Below the pieces are notes generated by a model that searched no databases, had not been told where the DNA came from, and saw only the letters and a list, made by a program, of their open reading frames with translations. This document shows, piece after piece, positions 36,075 to 47,718 of a DNA stretch of 64,000 nucleotides (position 1 is the stretch's first letter; each line of letters starts with the position of its first letter). The stretch is from Cristatella mucedo (Eukaryota; Bryozoa; Phylactolaemata; Cristatellidae). The stretch spans positions 532,001-596,000 of the forward strand of contig WPIO01000018.1 in the NCBI GenBank assembly GCA_009760855.2, in the 5' to 3' direction. Position numbers and translations under genes: made by a program.

Positions 36075-38562
36075 ACACTACGCAATAGGCTGTGGAAGCT
36101 TCCGGGGTGGCTCTAAAAGTCTTCGCTGCAGCCGTTTATCAGGCAGCTTCTAGAAAGCACTTAGGCAAAAATGTTCTAGTCTGGATATTTAAATTGTCCC
36201 AAAATAGGCTATTATTATTTGTTTGGTCCTGCGGTTAAGATGCTCGCCCCGACCAAGGTCTGGCTGAGGTCGTGGGCTCGAGCCCGGAGGCATGTGTGAA
36301 GCGCCTGAATAGAGATTAAGTTCTCTTGGGCGCTATACAAATGAATTACATTATTTTAATAGTTGTTAAGAAGCCCATGTTATCGGCATCTTATTAGCTA
36401 TAACAATTTTAGTCTGCTTTCGTAGATGATAAAGCTATTTATTTTTTAAAGACCTGGCTAGGTTTATGTAATGAAGGCAAGCGATTTCGGTTGGGCTGTG
36501 CACACGGGAATGGAAACAGTCCATGTTCAGGGCATCCTCGTCGTACACGGATGCCCGTGATTTCTATGAACGCAGATACAGTCAACTCCGCGTATAAGAA
36601 TATCTGATATGGTACTGCTCTTATAAGAACAGCAGTTCTACGTCCCGGATTTATTTTAGCTATAACCTCACTCCGCACATGGGAATACTCCGCCTTAAAG
36701 AATGACGATTTACCAGCCCGTGCGTTTTCTTATAGGCGGAGTCGACTGCATGGTGAGAACGAGCGTGAATAATACGGGTACCTTCCGCTTCCCTATTTAC
36801 CAGGCCGTTTGATGATTTAACTAGGAGCCAAGGGTGCATGGAGCACGAAAATGGAGGAAAATGAATATACGTAGCAGTGGCTTGAATCGACCTGCCGATT
36901 GACGTGGAGCCAGTGCAGATTAGTGAGAAGTTAATCTGACAGTTTAGTAGCTCCTGACAGACAAGCCTGGCCGCGGAGCCGTCCAACAAATTTTTCTAGA
37001 TAAGTGACTATCTAGAAGTCTGCATGAGATGACACATTATTTTCCACCTGCATAATTTTTATCCTTATCTATAAAGACCGAATTTTAAAAGCTACGCAGC
37101 TGAAATTTTCGAAACTTGACTGCATGTTTATTTGTTCGTCTAGTGAAAGGCCATTTTGTAATAGGATTCACGATTTCGTGCAGATGCTGCCAGAAATATG
37201 CTAACACAGCCCATATTGAGGAATAAGGTTTCCGATTTCTGAATACAATTTGGTTAATCGATAAATACTAAGGTAGCTTTAGAGTAATCATTTTTTTGAT
37301 TAAGTTGGCAGCCATCTGAGTGCAAATATGAGCCATAGATTCTGCATGGAGTTCAGAGAGTTTATCGTTCTGGAAGGTAAGGGGAGATCAAATCACGGGT
37401 AAAAATGTGCCTCAGGGCGTAGAAATGAAAGGTTAGATAGAGCTAGATAATTTAATTCACGGGAAGGAGGTGGTGCAGTGTGAGAAGACAGGCACCAAGC
37501 ACGCAGGTCAATGAGGTATCAGTGAGGTTTTTAGAGACACTGGTTGACCTTGGTGCATGACATCCAAGCGCTTAGTTCTAGAACTGAAGTAGGACTTGGA
37601 AAATTGACATACATAGCTAGTCAGTCATGCACTGGAATGCAATCTCTCTATAGAGACTTGCTGATTAATGCTATCAAAGCTGCTTGCTCATCGCGAACAA
37701 ACGCTTAGGGAATCAACCTGCGTTTACATGCCCGAGACGCTCTTTGTTGACTTGCTGCAGTTGCTTAACTTAAACTGCTGACCATTAAGATTTGTGCTGG
37801 GTAGGACTAGAATTTGTTGGTTCCTCTGCAATGATACCAAACGAGAACAGTATATAAAATACGTTGAATTAGCTCTGCGCCAATAGAGCTCCCGCGTTTA
37901 TAGTCATTTGACTATATTAAGGTGACTTGTGAGACCGCAAGAGAAGAAGTTGAGGAAAAAGTGAACAGAGCTGACCACCAATTTGGGCGATAGGTCATTT
38001 AGTCATAAGGTTTGAAAACATAACAGCAGAGCAGAGTGGAATCCGGCGGGCTAGCAGTAAACAAGGGATTGAGTAAATGCAGCTTAGTTAGCCCTGGGTC
38101 GGTGCCAAGACAATTCGAACACCCACGGCATTTACCATGTCATCAGCATCGCAGCTAAGATGGTCATTGTCAAAGATGGCCAACAGACAATAGGAGCCAG
38201 GGTTGGGCTGGCAGTGGCACGCGGCCATCGGCCAACAGTGAACCAACCGCCGGTGGATGCTCCAGGTGTGTCGGAGAGCAGAAGGCCGTCCGTCAATCGT
38301 TCAACAAACAGCGCCATTGTCTATTCACGGTTGCATAGCCTCAGAAGTACTCATCCTTGAATGGGGCATGAGTCTGCGGCGGCAGCTCAACAGTACCCGC
38401 AATAGGTGTTGGATCTTGCGAAACGTTCTCTACATTCAGAAAGCAGTTATTAATCTTGATGTCTTGCCGGATCTCTCGGTAGCGTTTGATAGCGTCGATC
38501 GAGTTCATATCGGGCACCCGCTGTCTCGGCTAAGCATCAGCGGACTGCCGTGCAATGGCTAG
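36075..38562 (-). repeat. composite paralogous segment, copy 2 (contains degraded LINE A)
   Basis: Partner of 19080-22060. The LINE A relic lies antisense at about 36.4-38.0 kb (for example the minus-strand peptide SAARLVCQELLNC). This copy carries a SINE1 insertion (36222-36357) that is absent from copy 1. Confidence 0.65.
36222..36357 (+). mobile_element. SINE1 copy, best preserved
   Basis: tttggtcctgcggttaagat, ctcgccccgaccaaggtctg, B-box-like gtgggctcgagccc, then gaagcgcctgaatagagatt and gggcgctatacaaatgaatt. The paralogous segment at 19.2 kb lacks it, which gives an empty site. Its final 45-50 bases are nearly those of LINE family A. Confidence 0.85.
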
Positions 38563-38722
38563 TCCAAGGTTGTTAGTTAAGGGGTAAGGTGCTCGCTCCT
38601 CACGGTCTGGTGGTGTATTCGAGTCTCACAGGGGGCGATCCTTCTTCCTACTGCAAGCTGTGGCGATAGCTGTTGCAACTCTTCTACCACTACATAAGTG
38701 ATTCTGCTAAGGCAGCTAACCT
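38563..38722 (+). mobile_element. SINE2 copy
   Basis: Same relative place as the copy at 22.06 kb: caatggctagtccaaggttg, gtattcgagtctcacagg, gctgtggcgatagctg, and an aaggcagctaac-type end. Confidence 0.65.
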
Positions 38723-39004
38723 TTAACTACGTTTTCTTTGTAGGTTACAGTGTCTCAGTGAGAGATTTTGAAGTGTAGATGCAAAAGGGCAAAGGGGCAT
38801 TACACTACAGGCGATAAAGTGTGGCACACTCGTGGGCGCTCTTCCATATTTGCTCTGCTCACAAAGTTCGTTGTAGTCGTATGCAGAAATACGTGAGCTC
38901 CAATGCTAATGGTCGAGTGCAGAGCTCTCAAAACATTATTTAGGAGCATTACCTGATCTTTTGCTCCTTCTCCTAAAGGGTCTTTTAGTCTTTCAGGCGC
39001 GAGG

Positions 39005-39148
39005 TGCTTGTACTTCACACTATCCTCGCTGTGCGTTCGAGTCCTGAGTTGGGAGATTCTGTATTTCTCATCGCAAGCAGTGGTAATGGCCATCAAGGTT
39101 CCTCTGCAGCTATACAAACGAGGCAATCGCACCAGCTAAGATTAGTAT
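39005..39148 (+). mobile_element. SINE2 copy
   Basis: gcgttcgagtcctgagttgg, gcaagcagtggtaatggcca, gcagctatacaaacgag and the end caatcgcaccagctaagatt match the SINE2 body and terminus. Confidence 0.6.
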
Positions 39149-39391
39149 ACCAATTCGCCCTGGCTCACACTCCACATGGTGGCTCTGGAATCCGACTTGA
39201 GTTCATCCATAGGTAAAGATACCTCACCAAGTGACTTCGAACGTTGAAATTCGAATTGGACGTTGATTGGACGGATCAATTGAAACGTCTCGTGCTGCTA
39301 GAAGTTGGCCTTCGTACGCCAGCTCCTAACACTCTGATGCAGGTGCAGCAAAGAGCTTTACTTTTCATCATGGTTCGAGCTGGAGTCTCTT

Positions 39392-39697
39392 AATAATAAT
39401 AATACATTTGATAAAGAGAAATCAGAGGGAAATCAATCTCTTTCTAGGCGGGTTGCATTTACTGCAAAGGAAGCACGATTAAATGGTCAGTGGTAGGATG
39501 CTGAATAAGCCACAAGAATAGCATGGTTAGGGGTGAAATGCATAAGGTCGGCACGCAAGTTTGATTACTGGTACCATGCACAGTATCAGCACGCATAAGC
39601 GCATAAATGAGTAATCACAGGGACCCACTAATTGCTGTGATAAATAAGTGCGATTTTAGTTTCTTTTTACATGTGGTCAAGTCAGGTGATGTGACTT
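39392..39697 (-). mobile_element. LINE family A tail, antisense
   Basis: ATT-type end (aataataatacatttgataa) followed by aatcaatctctttctaggcg, catgcacagtatcagcacgc and the start of the RT C-terminus. Confidence 0.8.
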
Positions 39698-40434
39698 CTT
39701 AACGGATACAGCTAAACCAGGTTCTCTTACGTCTGCCTGCTATCCTCATTGACGTCGTTAAATTTTCTACGAACTTTCACCCACGTAAGAAGACGATAAA
39801 GCAATTGTATAGTCGCAGAAAGCCACTCATGATGAGCGGTTTTGAGCTGGTCGACCCTTGGCCCAGATAGAAGGTAAGTGTGTGAATGGGATCCCGATTA
39901 TCCGGTGGACAGTTCTGCTGTAAGAAGGTGGACCCTTCGGTAAGTCCGCAAGACTAAACAGCAAGTAAAATCATATTAGGACTGTTCAAGTGAAATAATA
40001 ATGAAAACTCCAAGTGTGCCATGGGCAGAGACTTTCAAGAAATTGGTGATGCACGTGTAAGCTGCCAATAAAGAAAGTTGCCGCACTACTTGGCAATAGG
40101 CCTCTATGCATGAATATATACTTGTAGGTGATATCTCAGCAAGCACGTCTTCTATGAGTACGACGAGCATCACAACAGGAGGTAAGAAACAATATGTAAA
40201 AGCCCAGTGAATAGCTAAGACTCGGCGTCTTGCACTATTGCCATCGTGCAATGGCGGGATTTCCATTATGACTACACACATTGCAATGGCCAACCAACAG
40301 CGATAAGCCTGGTTTAAAAATTAATTTTCATGCAAAATGAATAAAACTTCACTTTTTATTGACTTAAGGGGAATGCAAATGGTAGCTTCTGCCGTAATTT
40401 CTTGCAATAGAAGTCCGCCATTTTCTCTTTCCAG

Positions 40435-40685
40435 GACCTCCGAAAACATATTGTAGTTCCACGTCCGTCAATATCAGTTCACAACTGGTAGCAAATCTTC
40501 CAACAGTGCTCAACGAGACGGTTGTCGTGTTGGTGTGTGTTACGACTGGGCAGCCTTTACTGACTGCGACATGCATGCTAACAGGCCTTGATCAGCCGAT
40601 GGGTGGCTACATTGTTGTATTAACTAACCTAAGCTGTCCGGACACCATCTCAGCTTCGACACAGCGACTGGCCGACTTATCTCTG
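40435..40685 (+). CDS. exon (after gap): unrecognised four-cysteine ectodomain segment
   Basis: Flanked by a strong acceptor (cattttctctttccag) and donor (ctg|GTAAGG). The only frame without a stop starts in phase 1 and ends in phase 0, as the next GAIN exon requires. It encodes 83 residues with four Cys (KTYCSSTS, VVVLVCVTTG, TATCMLTG, TNLSCPDT) and two N-glycosylation sequons of the NxS/T type (VNISS, LNETV) plus TNLSC. The segment VLNETVVVLVCVTTGQP faintly recalls an Ig-fold Cys strand, but the usual Trp is missing. The end, ISASTQRLADLSL, has the helical look of the entry to GAIN subdomain A. I do not recognise a named domain. Confidence 0.65.
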
Positions 40686-41167
40686 GTAAGGTCAATCTTT
40701 GCACTTGCCTCGCTGTGAGCAGTGCCGTCATCAGCCGGTACAAAGTATGCGGAAGCAGTACCACCAACTAAACGAAGGAAACTTGATTTAATACAAAAAC
40801 ACTTGCGACCTGCCCCGGTCTAACTAGATGCCGTCTTTAGCTAAGCTGCAGCTAGCTATCTCTTGGGTTTTTTCTGCTATCATACTCTGAATTTAATGCA
40901 ATGTATGATTATCTAACGTGCTTCCATGATGCATAGACGTGTTTGTCCTAATTCATATTTACACTTTCCAACTACAATAAGAAGAGTTGCAACAGCCAGT
41001 AACACATATATATAGCGTCTGTAAAATTATCATTCAGTTTTTGTGTTCAGTACATAATTCGATTGCTAATTTGGATTTTGACAAAACTCAGGGTTTATAT
41101 CTCATTGTGTCATATTGTTTCTCTATCTGATTATCTTTCTTGATATATATCTTCTAATGGGTAATTA

Positions 41168-41174
41168 TTATTTT

Positions 41175-41212
<38 letters not shown>

Positions 41213-41275
41213 GTATATATATATATGCATATTGATATATAAATATTTATTTATATTAATATATATATATATATA
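41168..41275. repeat. (AT)n-rich microsatellite cluster
   Basis: Several TA runs separated by short interruptions (acacgt, gcatattga). Confidence 0.9.
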
Positions 41276-41368
41276 GCTACATTAATATTTATGCTTCTCT
41301 AGTTCTATATATTAACTGGAATTTGCCTCCATTCCTTTGTTTTTTTCTCCGTTTCTCACTCTCTCTCC

Positions 41369-41477
<109 letters not shown>

Positions 41478-41598
41478 ATCATTCTCTTGCAGTTGCAATT
41501 GCAGTTGCAGTTACTTTCCTCACCCTCACAGTTTCATCACGACCTCAACTTGAACTTAAATCTTTTACTATCAATTCGTTTGCCTTCCTCATTCAAGA

Positions 41599-41600
<2 letters not shown>

Positions 41601-41636
<36 letters not shown>
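41601..41636. repeat. (AT)n microsatellite at SINE1 tail
   Basis: Pure TA run ending 20 bases before the 3' end of the antisense SINE1 copy. Confidence 0.9.
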
Positions 41637-41639
<3 letters not shown>

Positions 41640-41654
41640 AATTGTGTAATTGTG

Positions 41655-41785
41655 TAGCGTCCCACCCCAAGAGAACTTAATCTCTATTCAGGCGCTTCAC
41701 ATATGCTTCGTGGCTAGAGCCTGCGACCTCAGCCAGACCTTGGTCGGGGCGAGCACCTTAACCACTGGATCGAACCAGCTCAAAA
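41655..41785 (-). mobile_element. SINE1 copy, antisense
   Basis: Minus strand: gagctggttcgatccagtgg, ttaaggtgctcgccccgacc, gaagcgcctgaatagagatt, aagttctcttgggg. A close match to the copy at 36.2 kb. Confidence 0.85.
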
Positions 41786-41811
41786 ATGCTATACATTGTC
41801 AGTGTGCTCCT

Positions 41812-42029
41812 GCCACTAAAATGCTGTATCGCTTTGATGGTCCATTCTTCTTGATGGCTGAGCATCCTGAGGTTGGAAGTACATGGTATCTGGGTGAGCG
41901 GCTGGATCCTGGCTGCAGAAATCAGTTGACATCAGTCATAAAAGTACGCAAAGACTTTGTCAAGCAAGCAAACGTACGATTTGTGAGCAGCAGCGATTAC
42001 CGCCTACACCACTTTACCGTTAAGGCATA
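41812..42029 (+). other. unexplained open frame (no function assigned)
   Basis: About 72 codons open downstream of the SINE1, including LYRFDGPFFLMAEHPE and STWYLGERLDPGC. The composition is more protein-like than the repeat-derived frames nearby. There is no recognisable domain, no clear acceptor outside the SINE, and no need for an exon here by phase. It could be an exonised or pseudogenic remnant. Confidence 0.2.
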
Positions 42030-42437
42030 GATTTTTGTTATTAGTACCAACGGCGGTCGTTATAAATAGTCTGCACGTGTCTGCAAGCTTGAGTAGGTAG
42101 CATGCTACAGCAAAATTTGGAAACAGAGACCTAGTGCATAATAGCTGATGCTTAGGAGGCAGCCTAGTTTTTAGGTTAGTCCGAAGAACGGCTAGCAATC
42201 GAGGTCACTCGTGAGCAGAGCAGAATCGCGAAGAGGTCGTCAGCGACACACTTTATAAAAAAAAAAGTTGTGTCGATCCCGAGTAATTTGGTAAGTCTAT
42301 TTGTGACGTTGCTATTAGAGACCAGCACAAAGACCGTTCTGTGAGTCGTGATAACTTCACCCTTTTAGTATAGTTTAAACATGGGAGTATTTCTATCGAG
42401 CATAGTTGCATAAATTCTGTCAGCCTGCACATACACA

Positions 42438-43848
42438 GTGATAATAATGATAATAAAAATAATAATAATGCATTTGAAATAGCACCCTCAGAGAACTCCA
42501 TCTCTTTTAGGCACTTTAAATTTGCTGTAAAGAAAGCACGATCGAATGGTTAGTTGTACCATGTTACATAAACAAACAAGAATAACAAGGTTAGGGTGAC
42601 ATGCACAGGATCAGCATGCAAGTCTGGTTGCTGGCACCATGCCCAGTGTCAGCACGTATAAGAACATAAAGGACGAACCACACAGGGACCCACTAACTGC
42701 TGGCATACATAGATACGTTTTTAGTTTCTTTTTAGTGAGGTCTAGTCAAGAGATGTCTTGATGCAAGTCAAGGAGTGAGTTTCGAGCTGGGGGAGCATAC
42801 AAACTAAAGGCAGGGACTCCCAAGGATTTGAGATTCGTACGAGGTTTGGGTAAACAGTTGGATTCCGAAAAGCTGATGGTACGATGCTTAGCCTGATTGG
42901 GGAGTAGTCCTGAGAGGTAGGCTGGAGAAAAAGAATGAAGGGACCTACAAGTGAGCCAAAAAACCTTGAACTCGATGCATCGGTTGACTGGTAGGCGGTG
43001 CAAGTCGGCGAGAAGCGGTGTGATGTGGCAACTGCGACGCTTACGACTGACAAGCCTAGCTGCCGAGTTTAGCACCTGCTGTAAGCGCCGGAGTTCACAG
43101 GCCGGTAGTCCACAAGCAGTCAGTTACAGAAGTCAAAACTGAATATCATAAATGCAAGGACCAATTTAGATGTGGTATTCCTGCCTAAAAAACCCTAACT
43201 TTAATCAATGTTATGTAGCTGAAAGTAGACAGGCTTGAGAGTAGAGCCGATGTGATTTTTTAATGAAAGGTCAATTTGAAACATGAGACCAAGATTTCGT
43301 GCAGATTCAAAAGCAGATATGCTGGAAGATCCGATTTTGAGTGCTAGCCTTTCCAACTTCAGAATCAAACTTAGATTTTCCATAACTAGCACGTTGCTTT
43401 TGCCATCATTCAGTTTAAGAGCTTTTATTGCCATCAGTGTGCGGATCTCATCAATATGGGTAGCAAGAGAGTTGAGAGAATTCAACGTGATGGAGGAGGG
43501 CAGGGAGGGATAAAAGCAAGGCTAGAACTGAGTATCATCTGCACAGAAGTGAAAGGCTACATTCTGCTTGGCAATCACATCGGCGAGAGGGAGAGTATAA
43601 ACCGTGAAAAGAACGAGACCGTGCACAGATTCCTGAGGTATCTAATATTTCAGAGGTACCTTGGATGATCTTTGTCCATTCACATCAATACTCTGGATGC
43701 ACCCACTGAGATAAGACCTAAACCATTGCAATGCAGTTCCAATGATGCTCACGCGAAATGAGAGCCGCTGAAGAAAGACTTAGTGAATGATATTACGAAA
43801 AGTTACCGAAATATCAAGCAAAACAAGCAGAGACACTTTGCTTATGTC
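42438..43848 (-). mobile_element. LINE family A, near full length, 3' half
   Basis: Antisense to the receptor gene. From right to left on the minus strand: [10 protein letters not shown] (RT catalytic DD, about 43527-43556), SARNLGLMFQIDLSLKNH, RRSCHITPLLADLHRLPV, then the 3' tail ending in an ATT-type repeat at 42438. There are multiple frameshifts and stops. The element continues at 44085 after an inserted sense tail copy. Confidence 0.85.
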
Positions 43849-44082
43849 CCTGTGACTCGTCCTTTATGTACTTATGCATGCTGACACTGAGCCTGCTGCC
43901 ACTAACCACACTTGCATGCTGACCCTTTGCATGTCACCGCTAACCATGCTATTCATGTTTCTTAACAAGCATGGCACCACTCACTATTCGTTTGCATTTC
44001 CTTTGCAGCAAATACAAAGCACCTAGAAAGAGATTGAGTTCTCTGAGAGCATTTATCAAGTATAGTATTGCTATTTGTATTA
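43849..44082 (+). mobile_element. LINE family A tail-only copy nested in another LINE A
   Basis: Sense 3' tail (ccctgtgactcgtcctttat, atgctgacactgagcctg, cctttgcagcaaatacaaag, gagattgagttctctgagag) placed between two parts of the antisense element. It is a 5'-truncated insertion in opposite orientation. Confidence 0.8.
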
Positions 44083-45520
44083 TGTCTGGATTCCTAAGTG
44101 GGTCGTTGTACACTCGAAACAATGCTGAATCTGTAGAATGATTAGCTCTAAAAACGGACTAGAAGTTACTGGCAAGGTTTGAAGTTTCCATGGATGAGTT
44201 CATTTGGTCAGCCACGACTCGTTCCAGTCACCGCTTTTTATTGGAACAGTGGAAGGGGGACTGGGTAGAAGGTGCCCTAATTATTTTGGTCTAATCTTGC
44301 TTTCTTGTGTAGTGGCCTAACTAAACCTTTTTTGAAGGGTCTGGGATATGAATTGATGCTTGTGACATATTTATCATGTTAGTTATATATGGCAGTGGCA
44401 GATCAATGTGCATCGTTGAAGCAGGACAGTGGGAATCAGAGTCTTGAGTAGTAGATGTCTTTTTTGATTTGGATACAAACTTCACGACGAGGTCAGCAGT
44501 TGCCTCCTTGAATGTAGACATTAAAGCCCTGCATGGAATTAAGGGACACGATTCCTAGGTGGGGGGGGGGGGTTGCTGCCATCTTAAGGATGGACTACCT
44601 GATCTTGTCTCTGTTGTTGATAAAGGAGCAAGAGCATCTAAAATCAAGCTAAATCATCAGAGGGTTCACTGGGTAACTGGAGCTAACCTGCTAGCGGTTA
44701 TGGAGATGGTTGATCGTCGATAGCAGCAAATTTTTCGAATTGTGCATCTGAGATTGAACAATGATTGTATAGAAGCTAGACTTGGCCTTTGTTAGGATCG
44801 ATTTTTACGATCTACAGTAGTCCTTGTATTACTGTCGATGGACAGTCCGTCCTGATTTTGTGTATGTTTTTCAAAGCCTGGCCTCATCAGACTTAGCTAG
44901 TTTAATGTTTGTGGTAAGCATTAGGCCGTCTGGGCGAGGGCACACAGTGAGCATAGCCACGGGTGCAAACTCGTCGAGCATGTCAGCTAGTGTTGTGTTG
45001 CACCAATCTACCATGGGTGATATGTTGTAATGGGGATTGAGCAGCAGAGGCGAAGCAGATATTCTTGCACGGACAGCATCAATGTCAAGGGACATGAGGT
45101 TCCTCTATTCACAAGCGATTTTAGATGATGAGGAGGAGGAGGAGGAGGAGGAGGGCACACACATCGTAGACTGAATGTGATCTGCACGCGGTCAGATAAG
45201 CAAGACTTGGTAGTGATTGGGGATGACAAAAGTGCAGTTGTATCAGAGAATTTGGTCGAATGTGTGACCCTTTATGTGACTAGGATCATGTACATGGGCC
45301 ACAAGAGACACTAAGTCAGTCAATAGACGAAATTCAGTGCTGAAGGCGTCAGTTAAGTTATCAAAACGATTTTTGAAATCATCCATAACGAGGAAAGATT
45401 GATTTCTTGCGCACAAAAGCAAAATAAGATCAGAGCAACCTGCAATAAAGGAGTAATTCAGCCCGGGTAGCTTCGTTAGTTGTATGGGCATTTTACCAAC
45501 TTTAGCCAAGTTTCAGTCAA
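44083..45520 (-). mobile_element. LINE family A, near full length, 5' half with endonuclease
   Basis: The minus strand encodes FSTEFRLLTDLVSLVAHV and HDPSHIKGHTFDQIL (C-terminal part of an APE-type endonuclease, usual motif H-x-x-G-H-x-x-D-x-I-L), then TTLADMLDEFAPVAMLTVCP (linker), then upstream RT sequence. Together with 42438-43848 this makes about 2.9 kb of one element. Contains a poly-G run (44562-44573) and a GAG repeat (45127-45156) that expanded inside the element. Confidence 0.8.
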
Positions 45521-45879
45521 GTTGAGGGTCGCGACCTATCTCAGAAGGTTGATTATTGCTAGGGGTTTATTGCACATGAACGATGATGCCAAAGACAATG
45601 CCATTACATTTATCAAACGAGATTCACAGCTTTGCCACGAACAATCCCGGCTTGAACGCTGATTTAAGAAGTCGTCTTTAAAAGCTTTACACTAAGAAAG
45701 CTTCGTTGAAAACACACTTTCCACAGCTAGCCAGCCAGCTCGGTCTAAGATTAAGTACCATCTGTCACCTTAGTTTGCTCTAATATTTTTTAATAATAAT
45801 AATTTTTAATAATTTTATTATGTCTCCTCTTCAGTCCAGGCTGTACTATAAAATTCTCAATTGCCTGGGCTACAGTGAT

Positions 45880-46395
45880 TGTACAAGTGATTTTTGTAGC
45901 TGGTGATAAATATAGCTGCAAGGTTAGTCAAATATCGACGACGCTTAACTCGGCATCTCCTAAGCTGACGGAGCTGCAACGGCTTCCGGTTGATCAAATT
46001 ATCACTAGAGCAGAATTCGCACTCTGATCCGTAAGGATTGACAAAGCTTGGCTCCTCATTACCTAGCTGAAAGGCTTTACCGGTTTCAACCACTTTGAGG
46101 TCATTGGTCCTCGATGGACAACATATCTCCCTTTACTTTCCTACGCTTTTACACCCTGACTACAGCAGCTTTGTCCTGAACGTCCTAGACTGTGAAACTC
46201 ACTTAATGCAATTCTTACAAAAAGACGTTTACTCTCCAGTTGCCAACCAGCAGACATATTTTATAGCCGTCTCTAGCAGCTACTTTTGTGATACGCACTT
46301 CCTCGACTCCCTTACCGATTCAGCAAGGTTTCTTAAGTTCTCTTTGTTATGTGACATGAAGCGTGCACACAATAGTATGCACTCCCAAGGCCGCG
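45880..46395 (+). mobile_element. LINE family B C-terminal part, degraded
   Basis: The plus strand gives LAPHYLAERLYRFQPL and, in shifting frames, the LPQFLRND-like and GTSFPAVLNCYF-like segments of family B (ttcttacaaaaagacg, tttatagccgtctctagcag). Many stops. Confidence 0.65.
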
Positions 46396-47718
46396 TAGGC
46401 TTTGCAGACGCTGCAGACAGAAATGCACCGTAACGCTGTCTTAATCTTCATGGCTTGGAGAAGTTAAAGATGGAGATTCGGTCGCGTATAAATCTCCGGA
46501 GTGCCTTTATCTGCGCGAGCGCCAGTCCACATCCCAGAACGCTCACACTGCTGGACTTAGCACTCGAGCGTACCCCATTCACCGTCGTAAGGCTGATGCC
46601 TCAAGCTACTCGCCGGCTTGTACCCAGTTGATTGCATTGGCGGTCGCATGACAGCTATAGCTGCTCGCTTCACACTCTCTGCCAGTTCGCCGGCCTTCGC
46701 GAGGCGCTGTGCTTCACCTACAGCTGGGCTGAGGCACTCGACCTCCTGCGTAAATATGGCCTTCGTATTGCAACATCAGCTTTTAGGTTTCGTCAGGTTT
46801 TTCGTAGCGCAGCCATTGCGCAAAGCTCTTGCAATACTAAGCTACCAGCCATAGGTTTAGCACAACTTGATCTCCTGTGAGTACAATCAATTCAACTCAG
46901 CCGGTAGCTGTTACGACTACTTCCTACGACTACTACTACTACCTCGTGTTAAACACTAAAAGAAATTTTTTTCGTTGGTCATTACGAAGCAGTGTTTCTG
47001 TCGGTAAGCTATCGTTCAGGAGGACTTGTAAGCACCGACGCCAGAAAAAAGAAAAGTAAACATATTCAATTAGGCCTCGGCTAAGAGCCAGGATATCTCC
47101 TCAGCTACTGATGGGCGACGGTGGTTCTGGATGGTGGTTCCGGTGGTTCCGGGTGCATTAGGGACTACTCCCTGTGCCATTGTCGTGCCGCAGGGTAATG
47201 GTCCTCAAAAGACAATGTAGCAGAGAAAATACATAGCACATTTTTACTTTTAAATATCGCCGAGCCCCATCTTTTTACAGATGCGGAGATTGTTCACACA
47301 TTAGACGGTAAGACATGTTCTTCACGCACCAAACGACATAGGAAAGTGGACAGCCACCCAATGGCCTTGGCCTCTGCAAGCAGGCCTCAGAGCACGGCTG
47401 CAGTTCTCGCAGCTAAGGAATACGCCTTGCCTTTCGGATTTTACGAGCGCCTGACGACAGTCTCGTCATATTGGGAATGTTAGCAGGCGAGATATCTCGT
47501 AAGCTGAGAGAAAGTTAGAGACCCGTCAGACATAGCATTCGGAAAATCTCCGCTCTAGAGACAATGAAGAACTGCCCGTATGTGGACGCGTCCCTCGGTC
47601 TTCCACCAGTAGGTGCCGTCAGCTCCTGAAACTGGAGATTGTGTAAGCGCGCGATGACGCGGCTGGCACTAAAATATTCGAGGGTTCGAGTACCGGCACA
47701 ACCTTCAGCGAGCCGACA

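Larger units (their letters stand above)
35721..40434 (+). other. intron region containing at least one unidentified exon
   Basis: The exon upstream ends in T and the exon at 40435 begins GA, so a direct join gives the stop TGA and leaves LDLa-2 without its last Cys. A phase 1-1 exon beginning GY must lie here, unless one boundary is misplaced. I could not find it. Most of 36.1-38.7 kb is the paralogous repeat segment, 39.0-39.15 a SINE2 and 39.39-39.70 a LINE A tail. Confidence 0.55.

Noticed and set aside
38440-38520. Plus-strand LSVAFDSVDR resembling the RT catalytic motif
   Set aside because: The LINE A relic beside it is in the opposite orientation and the paralogous copy at 22.0 kb does not conserve the peptide; probably chance.
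38997-39063. Candidate missing exon after a good acceptor (ttagtctttcag|GC), which would complete the LDLa Cys
   Set aside because: No phase 1 donor of acceptable strength, and the body is SINE2 sequence.
39144-39211. Possible CUB-like exon (YQFALAHTPHGGSGIRLEFIHR) ending at a GTAAAG donor
   Set aside because: The acceptor would lie inside a SINE2 end, the exit phase (2) does not fit the next exon, and only about 20 residues resemble the domain.
39902-39945. Tiny exon between gtaagaag and GTAAGT near 39.94 kb
   Set aside because: 13 bases only, no pyrimidine tract; phase fit is probably chance.
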